Below, piece after piece: positions 12,301 to 24,919 of a DNA stretch of 64,000 nt (within the stretch, counting starts at the first letter, position 1; every line of letters starts with the position of its first letter). A program made the translations under genes and the position numbers. A model generated the notes under the pieces. The model worked only from the letters and a program-made list of their open reading frames with translations. It did no database searches and had not been told where the DNA came from. Location of the stretch: positions 12,987,027-13,051,026 of the forward strand of contig OY829652.1 of NCBI GenBank assembly GCA_963691815.1, in the 5' to 3' direction. Source of the DNA: Echiichthys vipera (Eukaryota > Chordata > Actinopteri > Perciformes > Trachinidae).

Positions 12301-15300
12301 TCATGGCCATCTCATTTATATGGTGATATTATTATTATTATTGTTATTACAGTACGTTGTTCTAATGGACTTATTTCAGATGCGCCTGTCTTTGAGAAGC
12401 TAAGTGACAGCATGGAGAAGGTTCGCAGCGACTTTGCCATGGAGACGGAAACAGATGGCGGGGGAATGGTGGGGATCCAGTCAGCCAGAGGGCCTTCTGG
12501 TGCGTCCGCAAACCCCCTCAACTTCTCCCTCAAAAACTTCGGTACAGAACTCAGGTAAGGCTGAATGAAAGCTGTGCAGCCCATCAGGATGATATACCCG
12601 AATTTAAAAAAAGAAATACAGAAGTGTGTTTGTTTTGAGTCCCTGCCAAACTGGCACAACTAGTTTGTCCCGATCGAGTTGTACCGAGGAAAGAAGATAC
12701 CTCTTCAGTGTTTCCTCGCCTTGACTGCAATGGAGGAAATGGTTACATCCATAGTTCACTAGTTGGTCTAGTATGCAGCAATCAATAGTTCCCCTTCTGG
12801 AGCATACAATACGTCTATTCAAATGATTAAAAAAAACACTAAAATTATAAAAATGTGACATGGTTTTGGAATTTACTATGTATCCATAATGGAAAGAGAG
12901 TTCACATTTAAAGGTGCACAGTAATCTGCTACTCCTTCCAGCATGTCACCTTGCCAGTCCTTATCTTGACCATTTATCTGCTCATATTTTGAAATGCATA
13001 GAGTTTTTAAGGGTTTCTGCAGTTATATCTCGAGCTCAAGAATGCAAACACCAAAAATGTGATATTAAAAAGATGGTTTTGCTTTGCAGCTATGCTCATA
13101 AAGCGTGCTTCAATGCGTTACGGATCAGCTGTAGGCAGATGTATTGATTCAGTCTTTTCCGTCACATAGAGCGAAACGACTGAAAGAATGTGGCTGAAAC
13201 ACGTCCAGTATATGAGGTGTGGGGAAAGCAAGAATTACATTCTGCTGCACATAAATAGTGATGTGGTTATAACGATCTCACGTTTAGAAGTGTGAAAAAC
13301 ACAAGTCTTTATGAGCTTATGCATGACCCTGTTAATTTTACATTCAACAATGCCTTCCATTTATGTTAGTTATTAAGTGACCCTTTATTTGTAAATTATG
13401 CTCTCCCATTGAGAGTAAGTTGGACTCATCAAGCTGCAGCGTGGGTTGCTTTTTACTTGTATGCAGCAGCAGTTCTGTTACCAAGTGCCTTTTGGGATAA
13501 CAGGCTGTTTGTGCTCATGTTACCATTTACAAAGTAACAGAACATCAGGCTTCCCTGCAGTTTGCCCTTGATCCCTGTGGATTTTAAAAGCTTTCACATA
13601 ATAGCAGTTCCTTCATGTCCAGCATGACACCGGAGCTCCAGTCTTGGTCTTACTCACCCGCTCGCCTGATTTTTTGTTCTGTCAGGAACTCCATGTCTTA
13701 TCTGCGGCCAGGCAGAGGAGGTGAGAGCAGACGCAGCGTCTTTTATACCAACAGCAACAACAGCACAGAGGAGTGGGAGCTTGTGGACGCTCCACCCAAG
13801 GACTTCCCTGAACAGAAACATCAGCCAGACACACACAGACGTACGTTCACTCCCTGGTGCCTTATTCTCCCTCCGGCCAGGGTTTGATACTCACACTCAA
13901 GTTATATTCTCCAGAGAAGAATTGTCTTTTGTTGCTCAACTCATTTGCTCAATACTATGACAAACATAGTTACAATGCATTTTTCTCAAATGTCTCCGCT
14001 TGCTCTGGCCCCCTAACTTTTACTCACTTTTCTTACATATTTATCTCTTCTCTCTCAGATTCCTTTGGATCATCGTTTACTTTTGACTTTGTGCGCAACT
14101 CGGCACGGCCTAAGAAGCCTCTTCGAGATATGATGGCTTCTGGGAGGTTTGGGCGCAATGCTGAGACGCGCAGTGCCGAGAACTCCCCAGTGGAGTGTAA
14201 CGGCAGCAAACCTTGGGAGATGCAACTTCGCCTCCAGAGTCAACAAGAGGAACTAAGCCGCATGCAGCAGGAACAGGCTGCACTCAGAGAAGAGCTGGCC
14301 AGTCAGAAGGTGCAGTTATCTCATTATTATACACATATATAGATCCCATGAAAACGTGTATGTTGTTATCACTTAAAGAATACATTTATTTACATCTTTA
14401 GCGTTTTCAGAGTCCTGTTATGTGCCTGAAAGCTCCACTGTCCATATAGTCTGTTGTTGTCGGCTGTTATCTCATATCTTTGAATAATGTCCGATGACTC
14501 AGGTGTGGACATTGTCCAGAGTTTCCCTTTCACACATGTAGCACACAGCATGAGTTTGTCCTCTTCAGACACGTTCTCAGTAGGCGAGGGGTGTCACCTG
14601 GGTAGACGTGCAGGAGGCAGGACGTAGTCTAGTCTGATGAGGTCAGCGTCGGCTCTTACTGACAGTTTTGTTGCCATCTTCATGTCAATCATCCCTCTTC
14701 TTCACCCTCTGATGTTTGTTTTCTTCTGGATTTGCTAGCCGCATGACAGTACGTCATCAACACGCCCACTCGCTTGTTGTAAATTCTTATATATGGTCTC
14801 AATTGGTGATTTAACAGACTTTCAACATGGGAGCTGACAGGGCCCTTATGATGTCTGATAAAGCCGATTCAAACATTTGCCTTCTCACATGCTCCGCTGG
14901 GTAATGTCTAGATAATTTCAGATTTGCACTGCTTCTGTGAAAAGGGCTTTTTTTATCTTACCAGTGGTCTTGTTTACAGTGATTGTAATCTGTCGAAATG
15001 CATGTAGCAAAGACTTGATGGTTTTCACAGTTAACTACAAAGCACCAGGATTGACTTAATGTGTGAACTATCCACATTAGTCGAAATGCCAGGCTTTCCA
15101 CTATCATTTTAGTAAAGCACAAGCCTGAGGTTGTGGCGTCTGACTGAGTGGTTTGGTGTAATCCTGATGCCATCACTAACACAGGAAGACAGAAAATGAT
15201 TAGTCATGCTTGAGCAAGAAACGAGGAAACGACAGTTCTCCCAACAACAATCGCAGCTGTGTCGTTCTTTCCCATAACTCTCTGTTCTTGTTTTAGGGTT

Positions 15301-18300
15301 TTGAGACCAGCTGATTGGTCACAATGGCTGCGACACTAGCTGGATGGCTTTACAATGTGTGTGTGAAGTGTTTTACTGCCAGCCCAAACCTCAACAAGAA
15401 TTAACTGAGTAACTCTAAGTAACTGTCTCAGCTTGCTGCATCTGTGTCACTGTTGTTGGAAATATTCAGTCATTCCTGGTACAGTTCAGCTCAAGCAGAC
15501 CGAAGCTGACATTGTTTTGTTAATCATGACCTCAAGGTAATGTCGGGCCTATATTGAATTGGTTAGCAACATTGCAAAGAAAGATATAATTAGTGTGTTT
15601 TTAATGCAAATGCGTGCCAAGTATGTGCACATTGGTCACAGTGTATACTTAATGATATGCATAGCTATGGTAAAATGTTCTTATTGAATTTCATGCTCTG
15701 TCATTACATGAACTTGGACATAGTGGTGGCTGTGTGCTGTGTTGCTGCTTAAGTCAGCCTGACTGTTGCCTCTGTCAAACAGTGTGAACCTGCAGGGTTT
15801 CTCCGGGAAAATGATATAGCCAAGGTGGTAGGCCACCCAGATCTTGAAACTTCCCTATGCATGCGATTTATATGGTACATAAGGGCTTAAACAACTAAAC
15901 AACACTAAATATAGTGGTGTCTGTTAGGAATGGTGTGACTGATGCCTATATTTGTTTCCATGAAGTATAATGTGAAAATCTGCTAATTTCTTAACGTTTT
16001 TTTTTTATATTTTATGATATTGAGAGGTCTCCCTTTTTAGCGAACACAAAATGAACATTGTACTCAACATATCAATGCTTCTTGGCGAACCTGGCGACTA
16101 TTGATGAGCCTTACCCTCCAAGACGCTATGTTGACAAAATAAATCCTCTATATTCAAACAGGAGCTGGTGAGACTTCTGCAGCAGACTCTGAGAACCTCC
16201 CAGTGTGATAGGCAGCCAGCACGCCGTCCAGCCCCCGCTCCAGATTCATCTGAGGATTCAGACCAGACTCAAAGTTCAGCGGTAACTCAGGAAGAGACTG
16301 TCCAGTCGGAGGCCCTGCTTCTAGAAAGAGATGGACAGATCCAGTCCCTGTGTGGCCACATGGAGCGTCTCGCCTTGGAGAAGGAGAGTCTGCAGCAAGA
16401 GCTGAAGGGCCTGAAGATAAAGGTGGGGGAGATGAACGACCAGCTGGGGATGCTGATGGAGACCATCCAAGCCAAGGATGAAGTCATCATCAAGCTGTCG
16501 CAGGATAGCTCAGAGCAGGGCTGCAATCCCAACGACGGTTCGCCACCTCCCAACAAAGATCAGCAGGAGGTGGACATCCTCAAGGCCAGTTTAAAATTTT
16601 GTCATGGTTTTGATAATGCTCTGGTTGAGTTTGTACTCTGATTAACTTAACATGTTTCTCCAATTACAGGACAGTCTTCAAGGCTACAAATCCCAGAACA
16701 AGTTCCTGAACAAAGAGATCCTGGAGCTGACAGTATTACGTAGAAACGCAGAGAGTAGAGAAAAGACTTTAGAGGCAAAGGTAATGTCTTGTGTTTGTCA
16801 CTAAATGGAGCATTAGGGCGCACTCACACTGTCCTTCCGCACCGCGACCCGGGCTTTAGGGTACTTGTCCCCCCTCCCACTCCCCCCGCGCCCAAGCCTC
16901 GTTTGTACTCACACTGCCTGGGCCTCGGCCAATGCTTCTTGCTGTCCATACATCATCACGCCGTAACACGTCACACGTCACACGCATTGATCGCGTGTGT
17001 GTGGCTTTGTTTACAAATCTTTCCGTAGACCTCGGAGTTTTTGTGCGTCTTGTCGACTGTTTTTGAATATTTTCATCCGACCAAATCTGCAGTAAACACT
17101 CCACCTCGCATCACACCAACGTGAACCTTTCACCGCCATTGTTGTTGTTGTTAAATGTCCGCGCATGGTCCGTCCTTCTATTTTCTATGTCCGAACAGGC
17201 GCACATATGGCCCGGGACAGAAGGACAGTGTGAGTGCGCCCTTACTCTGTTAATAGAAACAGGAAGTCTGAGTAGCATGTAGGGGAAGTCCAGTATTGAC
17301 CCTAGCTCATGCCCCCTAAACCTAAAATTCCAAGTAGGAACAAGGAATAGCACACTATTAGCTCGCTTCTGCCTGCCTAACAAAGTTACTGATTACATTT
17401 CTCCTGTATCTCTGCTGCAGTATACGGCCCTGGAGGCCAAGCTGTGTCAGGTGGAGAGCAAGTATCTGGTGCTGCTTCAAGAAGTAAAGAACCCAGTGTG
17501 TTCGTCTTCAGAGCAGAGCCCAGCCCGAGAGGTCATCTCCAGATTATTAGAGGATGCGCTGCAGGCAGAGAGCTCTGACCAGCAAGAGCACCACATCTTT
17601 AAACCAAATACTGTCAGGTATGGACTGGGCCAAAAAGCCTTTTAAAAAATGTTTCGTTCGTATTATAAGGTATGTTAAATGTATCTCCAATTTCTTAATT
17701 TAAACTCATTTATTTAAATATTGTTGCAGTACGCTTTAAATAAAACAGGCCGCATTTTAACATTTATACACTTTTTGCAACGATAAGCAGGTAAATGTAG
17801 ATGATACCACATGGTAGTTCAATAAGAAAAAACCCCACAAAACTTCAGTTCCCCCCAAAATCTAACAACAAATCTAGAAAAATCTATTGAAGGGGAGAAA
17901 GAGACACTGGTGTTGCCTCAGTAGCTTTCATATTTCTTGACTGGAAAAACTAGCTCTGCTAATTGGTATTTCATTCACTATTGCTATTGCTCTGACATCT
18001 GTGCAAGCTCAGGCATGTCCTTTGGGGCTCATCAGAATGTATTTTTAAAAGTTCACACTGTCCCTAAGTAATGTAGAACCCCTAAAAATGTTATAAATTT
18101 TGGGAAAATGAAACATCATTAATTGGTAATCATTTTTCTACATTTTCTCTCCACCTTGCTTTGATATCAGTGAGTATGACACATTTGGCTTCAAGACGGT
18201 CCCTGAGGAGGAAGAAGAGGAGGAGAGGCTGGTTGCGAAGGTGAGAGCTCTGGAGCTGAAGTCCCTATCCATGACGGATCAGGAGGTGTCCGTCGGGGTG

Positions 18301-21300
18301 AAGTGGGAGAACTTTCTGGCCAGCACCATGAACAGAGACCTGGTGCGCTCACCTGAGCTCAAGGCCCTGTTTCGCTACGGCGTTCCCCATGAACACCGGT
18401 CCCAGGTGTGGCGCTGGTGTGTCTCCTTCCATGTCAAGAAGTTTCGGGACCACTTGGCGCCCGACTACTATGAGACCTTATTAAATGTGGCCCGGGACAA
18501 GCCCAACCCAGCCTCGAAGCAGATTGAGCTGGACTTGCTGCGTACTTTGCCCAACAACAAGCACTATTCCTCCCCGAGTGCAGGTGGCATCCAGAAACTC
18601 AGGAACGTCTTGATGGCTTTCTCCTGGAGGAACCCAGATATCGGCTACTGTCAGGGGTTAAACAGGTACAGGAGGGGTTCTGGTGGCTCTCCGTCTCTCC
18701 TTTTATAACCTGTAACCACTTTTCTTTTATCGCATGTCATTTCTTCAGGCTGGCAGCTATTGCCTTGCTCTATCTGGACCAAGAGGATGCCTTCTGGAGC
18801 CTTATAGCCATTGTGGAGGTCTTCATGCCAAGAGACTATTACACCAAGACTCTGCTTGGCTCACAGGTAAACAAGCTTAAAGGTTATATTCTAGCATCGG
18901 AAGAAACAAGATTGCCGCCTCTTTACCAGAGTTTATAGGTTTCCCTGGTGTCAGTGATGTCATATTCATGTGACGTGCAGCTCGTGACTGATCGTGGAAA
19001 AATGCAGCATAGGGATCAGCACTGTTTGCTTTTTTTCTCTCTGGTGGATTTGACCCTGTGTTTTCTCCTGCTGTAAAAATAAATGATTCTGTAAAAGTCT
19101 GGTCAACGCCCACATGAAATTGTGATTTGTTTTGATCTTTTTGCTGTTTTGTGTTGTTGTTTTTATCGTGTTTTACGTTTGATATTTGTTGTTTGCTGTG
19201 CCTCTTTTTACTGCTGGCTGTACACCACATTGCCCCTCAGGGATAATAAAGATACCTTGAACCCTGAATGTTTGTTGTGTCTGCAGGTTGACCAGCGTGT
19301 GTTCAAGGACCTGATGAGTGAGAAGCTCCCCCGGCTTCATGCCCACTTTGAGCAGTACAAGGTGGACTTCTCCCTCATCACCTTCAACTGGTTCCTGGTG
19401 GTGTTTGTGGACAGTGTGGTGAGCGACATCCTTTTCAAGATCTGGGACGCCTTCCTATATGAAGGTCCAAAGGTGAGAGGTAGACGAAGAAGTAAAACAA
19501 TGATCCTCTAACCTCACATATCTGTGTGGATATGCTGATGGGCTTCTATAGAAACTAAAAAATGAGATAAGGAGACCTTTAAAAGTAATCAGTTGGCTGA
19601 GTTTAAATTTGTGTCCTACAGATAATTTTAAGAGTTACTTTTCTTTTTGGGTGTAAACAAGTTCCCACATGGTTTGACATATCAACCTATCTTTTTCTCC
19701 AGATCTCTTTTACTCTGAAGGGTTATAGCTATACAAATGTAAAGCTTCACTATTTATTTAGTTTTATTTATTCATTTATTTATCAAACGCTTATGTGTTA
19801 TATCACCACATGACATGCAAGTTCTTCTTCCGCTTTACAAGAGCTTTTTAGCTTGTTGTCTTGCTACCCAATTAGGCAAATAGCCAATTGTTTGCTAACA
19901 TGTTAGCCAAAACAACTTTTAACCAATAATATATTTGTAGTTTTACTTCTAGAGGAGCTCTGCACCTCAGTTGCCAAAACAAAAAAGTTAATGCTGCATT
20001 AAACCTGCAGTGACTGATTTGTGTCCACTTGGGGGCAGCGGAAACAAACGGTATTACCTATCACCTTTTAACACAGACTGTTATTATGGACTCAGTTCTG
20101 ATCATAGACTTTGGAGAAGCATTTTAAAATCAATATTTTGTATCAAATTATTGATTAGTAAGAAGTCGCTCTACATTACCCCCTACATGGTGAACTTGGA
20201 ACATGATGAACCCTACTGAGTTTTCCATTTACATATATAGAGCAAACACATTTGTCAACATTATTCATTCATGCATTTATAGAGAGGCTTGTTTGTGAGG
20301 AAGTCCAGTATTTAGTCTCATTATATTTTTGTCTTAAGTCTCCTGAGGGGAACATCTGGCTCTTAAAGCTTCTAAACGCTCCATTATGTTCACCAGCTAG
20401 TTGCTACCTTCGTCTGCTGTTTGGTGCTGTGGTGCTGGGTAGGTGGATTGAACCGAGGTCTTTAGAGCTTTTTCATGGAAAACAACTGCCTGCTGTGGCT
20501 GAAAACAGTGCAATTAGAGTGATGAGATTCAACCATTACAGTAAAGAGGCGGGCCAGAAAAAGCCAAAACAATGAGTTAAAAGACGTTCTAAAGCCGAGT
20601 GGAACTGCAGAGCCTGGTGATACTTCTCTGTGGGTTCATCTCAACAAGCGACCACTTTAACGACAGTCAAATATAGAAATATTGATTTTAGCCTCTCTCT
20701 TTTTTTTAAATGTAGACGCTATGTAAAGGTCTGTGTTGTGAATCACCATTTTATTCAGCTGTTAACTCTGTAAATAAATAGCAATAAAACAAGACAGTAA
20801 GACTTTGCTGGTTGCTGAGACGCTCCTCTAAAAGGATGATGTGTTGGTACAGTATGGTAAATGGTCAGTCCTAAGAGGAGAGTCATGAGGTAGATTTCAC
20901 AGCTATAATAATTTTTCTCCACAGATCATATTTCGCTTCGCCCTCGCTCTCTTCAAGTACAAAGAGGAAGAGTTTTTGAAGCTGCAGGATTCCACCGCCA
21001 TCTTCAAATATCTTAGATACTTCACACGCACGATCCTGGATTCAAGGTAGAGCAACTGTAATTTGTTTTGGTATTTCTAAAGGGACTGTGTGTCTGCAGT
21101 AATGGAGCCAGATAATTCATTTTGGAATAGCTTATCATGTCTCCTTGCTATGAGGCCAGTGAAAAAACAAACCGGTTATCTGCAGTGCATGAGTTTGCAT
21201 GAGTTGCATCTGTAGACATTGCAATATGCATTCTTGCAACTGATTGGTAATGATGAATCTTAACCAGGTCTGGATCAGTTCATTTACTGATCAAAATAGT

Positions 21301-21679
21301 CATCATAGCTCTACAAAAATGACTCTGGGAGATATTGGTGAGAAAAACACAGTAACCTTAAACAAATGTATAAAACAGGGACAATAGGATGTAAAATCTG
21401 CACAGCACAGAGTCTGCAGAACAATAGAAAACCATCCCAGACTGATAGGACTGTCTTTTTTCCTTTTCCTTTTTTTTTTACAGGAAGCTGATGAACATCG
21501 CATTTGGCGACATGAACCCGTTCCCAATGCGACAAATCCAGAACCGCCGCGCCTTCCACCTGGAGAAAGTCCGTCTTGAGCTGACCGAACTGGAGGCGAT
21601 CAGACAGACTTTCCTCAGGGAAAGAGAGACGACTCAGGACAGACGGAGCTTCGTCAGCGATGATGAGGAGGATGCGTGA
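9356..21679 (+). CDS. tbc1d2b: TBC1 domain family member 2B, Rab GTPase-activating protein (13 coding exons)
   Basis: Coding exons: 9356-9697, 10424-10574, 12380-12554, 13686-13840, 14059-14309, 16162-16584, 16670-16780, 17421-17617, 18171-18665, 18749-18866, 19287-19472, 20925-21046, 21484-21679; 2922 nt, 973 codons plus stop, close to the human length. Phases agree at every join. A PH domain covers about residues 38-140 (LCGYLNKLSGKGPLRGY, later HYWLQQLQQKRWEY). A Gln/Glu-rich coiled coil covers about 330-540, including the very conserved GMLMETIQAKDEVIIKLS. The TBC domain runs from about 660 to 880 and keeps both catalytic fingers: IELDLLR (Arg 726) and YCQG (Gln 763). Family knowledge: TBC domains speed GTP hydrolysis by Rab proteins, and TBC1D2B acts on endosomes. 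Human TBC1D2B is the closest match; the paralogue TBC1D2 is less likely given the linkage to sh2d7. ATG 9356 precedes the PH domain by 37 residues. The intron after 16584 has a GC donor. Confidence 0.95.
16816..17241. mobile_element. Harbinger-like miniature element in a tbc1d2b intron
   Basis: A 426 bp block is bounded by inverted repeats: the left end reads GGGCGCACTCACACTGTCCT and the right end is its exact reverse complement over at least 20 bases. It is flanked by TTA on both sides (16813-16815 and 17242-17244), the 3 bp target duplication of PIF/Harbinger elements. It is GC-rich and CpG-rich, unlike the intron around it, and codes for nothing, so it would be moved in trans. The nearby ORFs on either strand are inside this element and are not genes. 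Confidence 0.85.
18880..19260 (+). repeat. LINE-like 3' tail in a tbc1d2b intron
   Basis: The end of the intron (about 19195-19260) reads ...gctgtacaccacattgcccctcagggataataaagata, resembling the 3' tails of teleost non-LTR retrotransposons (...gcccctcggggataaataaag). The left limit is unclear. It ends 30 bases before the next exon at 19287. Confidence 0.5.
20100..20580. repeat. Dispersed repeat, copy A (tbc1d2b intron)
   Basis: Part of this intron resembles 49460-49700: both contain a CTAGTTGYTACCTT block, a CTGCTGTTTSGTGCTG block, an AGAGCTTTwTCA block, and then TGCCTGYTGTGGCTRAAMAC in the same order and orientation. It is therefore a repeat copy rather than a conserved gene part. The family is not identified. 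Confidence 0.6.
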
Positions 21680-23930
21680 CGTGTCGCAACTGTAAAGGGA
21701 ATTTTCGTAAAGGATTGTTAAGACTGGGTCTACATAATCAGAGCCGGACCAATCAATTTACAATCTATTTTTAGTGAAATCGCATCAAAAGACCAAAACA
21801 TTACAGGCCAAGTAGGCTCTCTATCAGTATTCCTGCCTTTTTTTTTTTTTAAATGCTTATTTGTTGTATGCTTTTGTGTTTATGTGACAGCCAAAACAAT
21901 ATGCTTTATTCACTGCTCTTCAACCTCAAATGCCAAGCTAAACTCTTGCAGTCCGAATCAGTATTTTTTTAAAAGATGGCTGTAATCTTTTCATAGTTGG
22001 CTATTTTATGCCTGTCGAAGGAATGATTGTATTTTTGTTTTTTCTCATTTTAAGTTTGGCTTTCTTTTTTTTTCCTTTCCTACATCTCTTAAAATTGTTT
22101 ACTAATTATTACTATTATTCTTTCATACATTTCCCACGTTGCCACTCAGCAACATATGTTTGATCCATGTGTCTCTCAATACACTTGAATCACTTATGCT
22201 GAAATTCAAATTTTGCTGAAACTTAAAAAGTAAAAGTCTTAGAGCTTTCTCGTCACTTAAGTCGTTCCAAAAATCATCATTCCAGCCTCCAGGGGCGACA
22301 CAAAGATTTACCATCAAACATAGGGTCAAAAAGTAAATCTTCCCACGTATTATGGCTTAACACACAGCATGTGGAAGATTTTGGGGAAGACTGTATTGTC
22401 TTTTATTATCTCAGGATTCAAATTAAGCCAAGATACAAACAGGCTCTGGCAGTGTTTTCTTTTAAGTAATGTTGGTCAGGCCAGTTTATCTGACCATGTC
22501 TGGGTGATTGTTTTTCCAAGAGTATGATTTTTAAGGTGTTATTTTATACTTGAGTGCCACTTAATTACTTTTTTTCCAACAACATGTCTGAAAAGTCCAA
22601 CGAGTTTTGCACATTTGTGCTTAAACTAAAAACAATTGTGTAACGGCCACTGGTTTTGGAGAATATTTTAAATTGGCAGGGACTTCGAATGTATTGCCTT
22701 GTTTTAGTAATGTTCTTCATTTCCCCAAACATTAGTTGGGGTTGTTAGGTGTTTAAAGGATTAAATTTTCCTATTTGCTATTTTGCAAGATATACAGTAC
22801 AGGCTGGGATTACTTTTCTTATGTATTTGCATTCATTGTCCTCAGTGTGGCAGTACAACATTTGTCTACCCAGTGTTTACACTAGTTCACTGTATGATTT
22901 TGGAAAATATTGGAGAAGTCCGTCAACATGATAGAAAATGGAAATATGATTTGTAATCTATGAGGGAAGTGTTTCAGGAGATTTCTGTGTGTAGCAAAAT
23001 CTTTCCACATCCAGGTACTTACACAAGACAGTTTACTCTTTAGCACTGTGACCATATTCTCTATTTCACCAGTTTTACACTTTCTACTGTTAAAACAGAA
23101 CAGTATGAAAAAGTCGATAAACCATGTCTATATTTGCTTTTTCAACAGCGTAAAACTGTTGTTTGAATGGGAATCTACAAGAGAGGAAGACATGTTTCTT
23201 GCATAGCCCCTTAACTTGTGCTGATATATTGTTTACAGTTTGTTATAGCTTTAAATGTCCTTATTTTTATATTACTTTGTGCTTTTGACAGATTTTTCAT
23301 CGCTGTTTGCTACACAATTGACTTTTCTCTGCTGCAGTATCGTCAGCTACAGCACCATGCCTTAACTGTTGTATTGGATCACCCGGACTTGTGAACAAAT
23401 GGCAGGATTGTGGTTGTTTCATGATGGAAATGTGAAAGAAAAAAGACCCGTAGAAGTAGAGATTTAATATGTCCGTCCTCATGAGAGCAGGTCTCTCTAG
23501 AGATTGATTGGTTTAAGACAGAGTTTTCTTCGGTCCACTCATTTTGTCAAATGGCTCATATTGTTGGTTTGCTCATATTTGAATACACATCTGTTCTAAG
23601 GATAGTTTGCATGGCATTTGTTGTTTTCTGTCACTTTCATTGTCACATGGAATAAGCTCCATTTAATGTCATCTCCTATTTTTCTCTCTTTCTTAAGCTT
23701 TTACCAGCAATTTATTGCACAAATGTTATAGCAAGATGACTGCTGAATATTATAGGGCACTTCACTTTTTTGTATGTACATCTATAGTATCTTGTTCATT
23801 GTTATTCCGTATCATTTAATAATGAAAAATGCAAAGCTCTTATGTTACAGAATTACTTTTACGCCACTGTTTGTTTTTGTAATAGCAGTTACAAGACAAA
23901 TTCAATAAACAATGGCTGACTGAGTATGAT
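21680..23930 (+). other. tbc1d2b: 3' UTR of tbc1d2b
   Basis: After the TGA at 21677-21679 there is no splice pattern or reading frame up to an AATAAA at 23904-23909, which I take as the polyadenylation signal. The UTR would be about 2.2 kb, AT-rich with many T runs. Earlier cleavage sites are possible. Confidence 0.7.
23904..23909 (+). promoter_or_regulatory. tbc1d2b: Polyadenylation signal AATAAA, tbc1d2b
   Basis: A canonical hexamer 2.2 kb after the stop codon, followed by a T/A-rich stretch and then by DNA with no TBC1D2B similarity. Confidence 0.65.
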
Positions 23931-24838
23931 CTGCAGGTCTTCATTAAAATTAAAAAAAAAAGAAAAGCAAAGAAAAAAACAGCTTGCTTCTGGTAGTTAA
24001 TCCTCAATTCCTTAAATATTCCTGGTTCAGAATAAACACCACACGTTGGTCATCTTTATTGATAGCCGTCCTCTCATATTCATGCAGTTTCATAATAGAG
24101 CCATCAGGGGGAGGGACTTCTGCAGCCACAAAAGCCTGATGGTGCTGCCATAAGTGACAGAAAACAACAGAGACACAAAAGGAGCCTGAGCTGCAGCCAT
24201 GAGGAGAGCAGACCGGCTGTAGGAAACTTGGGAGCCGATGCAAGTTTATCATCAGATCTGCTTCAGACATAAGGTCAGTTTGTGGAGCTGCTTCAAGTGT
24301 GATATGAAACTTATCAGATGGGAAGTCATTGTTTCAGTTTTTTTGTCGTCACATTTTTGTATGTACATGAGAGCTCACTCTTATAGTGGGGAATGAATGA
24401 CAATCCTGTTTTTAAATTGTAATTCATAGCAGTTTATATGTGTTTTTCTTAAAATCTTTAAAGCATATGTTGCTGCCAATGTCAGCTTTTTTGCCAGACA
24501 AAAGGTTTCACAACAGGAGCAAATTGCCCTAATTACCCAAAATGCTCTTTTCTTTTAATTTTTAATCCTGTTATAATCACAAGAACGAACCACTGTTGCA
24601 CTGCCCAGCTTTGGCACAGTTGCATGAGTTGTGCTTGTTATTTTTTTTAAAGCCTATAATCAGTATTTAGACAAGTGAAAGAATAAGTGTAGCAATCTTA
24701 TAGTGTTTAGACTTTCTCAACAAGCAGGTGAAAGCAGGTACAACTCTGAGATGGAATGCTATAGAGCAAGCTGGGACATGTGAACATTTTCATCACTCCA
24801 GTCGGAAATCAACAGGAACACCTTTTTTCTATCAGCAG

Positions 24839-24919
24839 GGTTGAACTTGTGGAAAAAGGGAAGAAGACTTCTGGATAGACGGGTTTTAGTGGTGCACATC
24901 GAGGAGATAAACTACATCA
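24839..24919 (+). other. dapk2: 5' UTR part of the first coding exon of dapk2
   Basis: A polypyrimidine tract followed by atcagcag ends at 24838, so the exon with ATG 24920 may start at 24839, with a separate non-coding exon upstream. A donor-like AAG|gtcagt near 24271-24272 could end that exon. No promoter was pinned down. Confidence 0.35.

Noticed and set aside
16585..16590. A GT donor at 16589 for the tbc1d2b intron
   Set aside because: It would shift the frame against the conserved next exon; the GC at 16585 keeps it.
16789..17383. Frames of 79-90 codons in a tbc1d2b intron
   Set aside because: They arise from the GC-rich Harbinger-like element.
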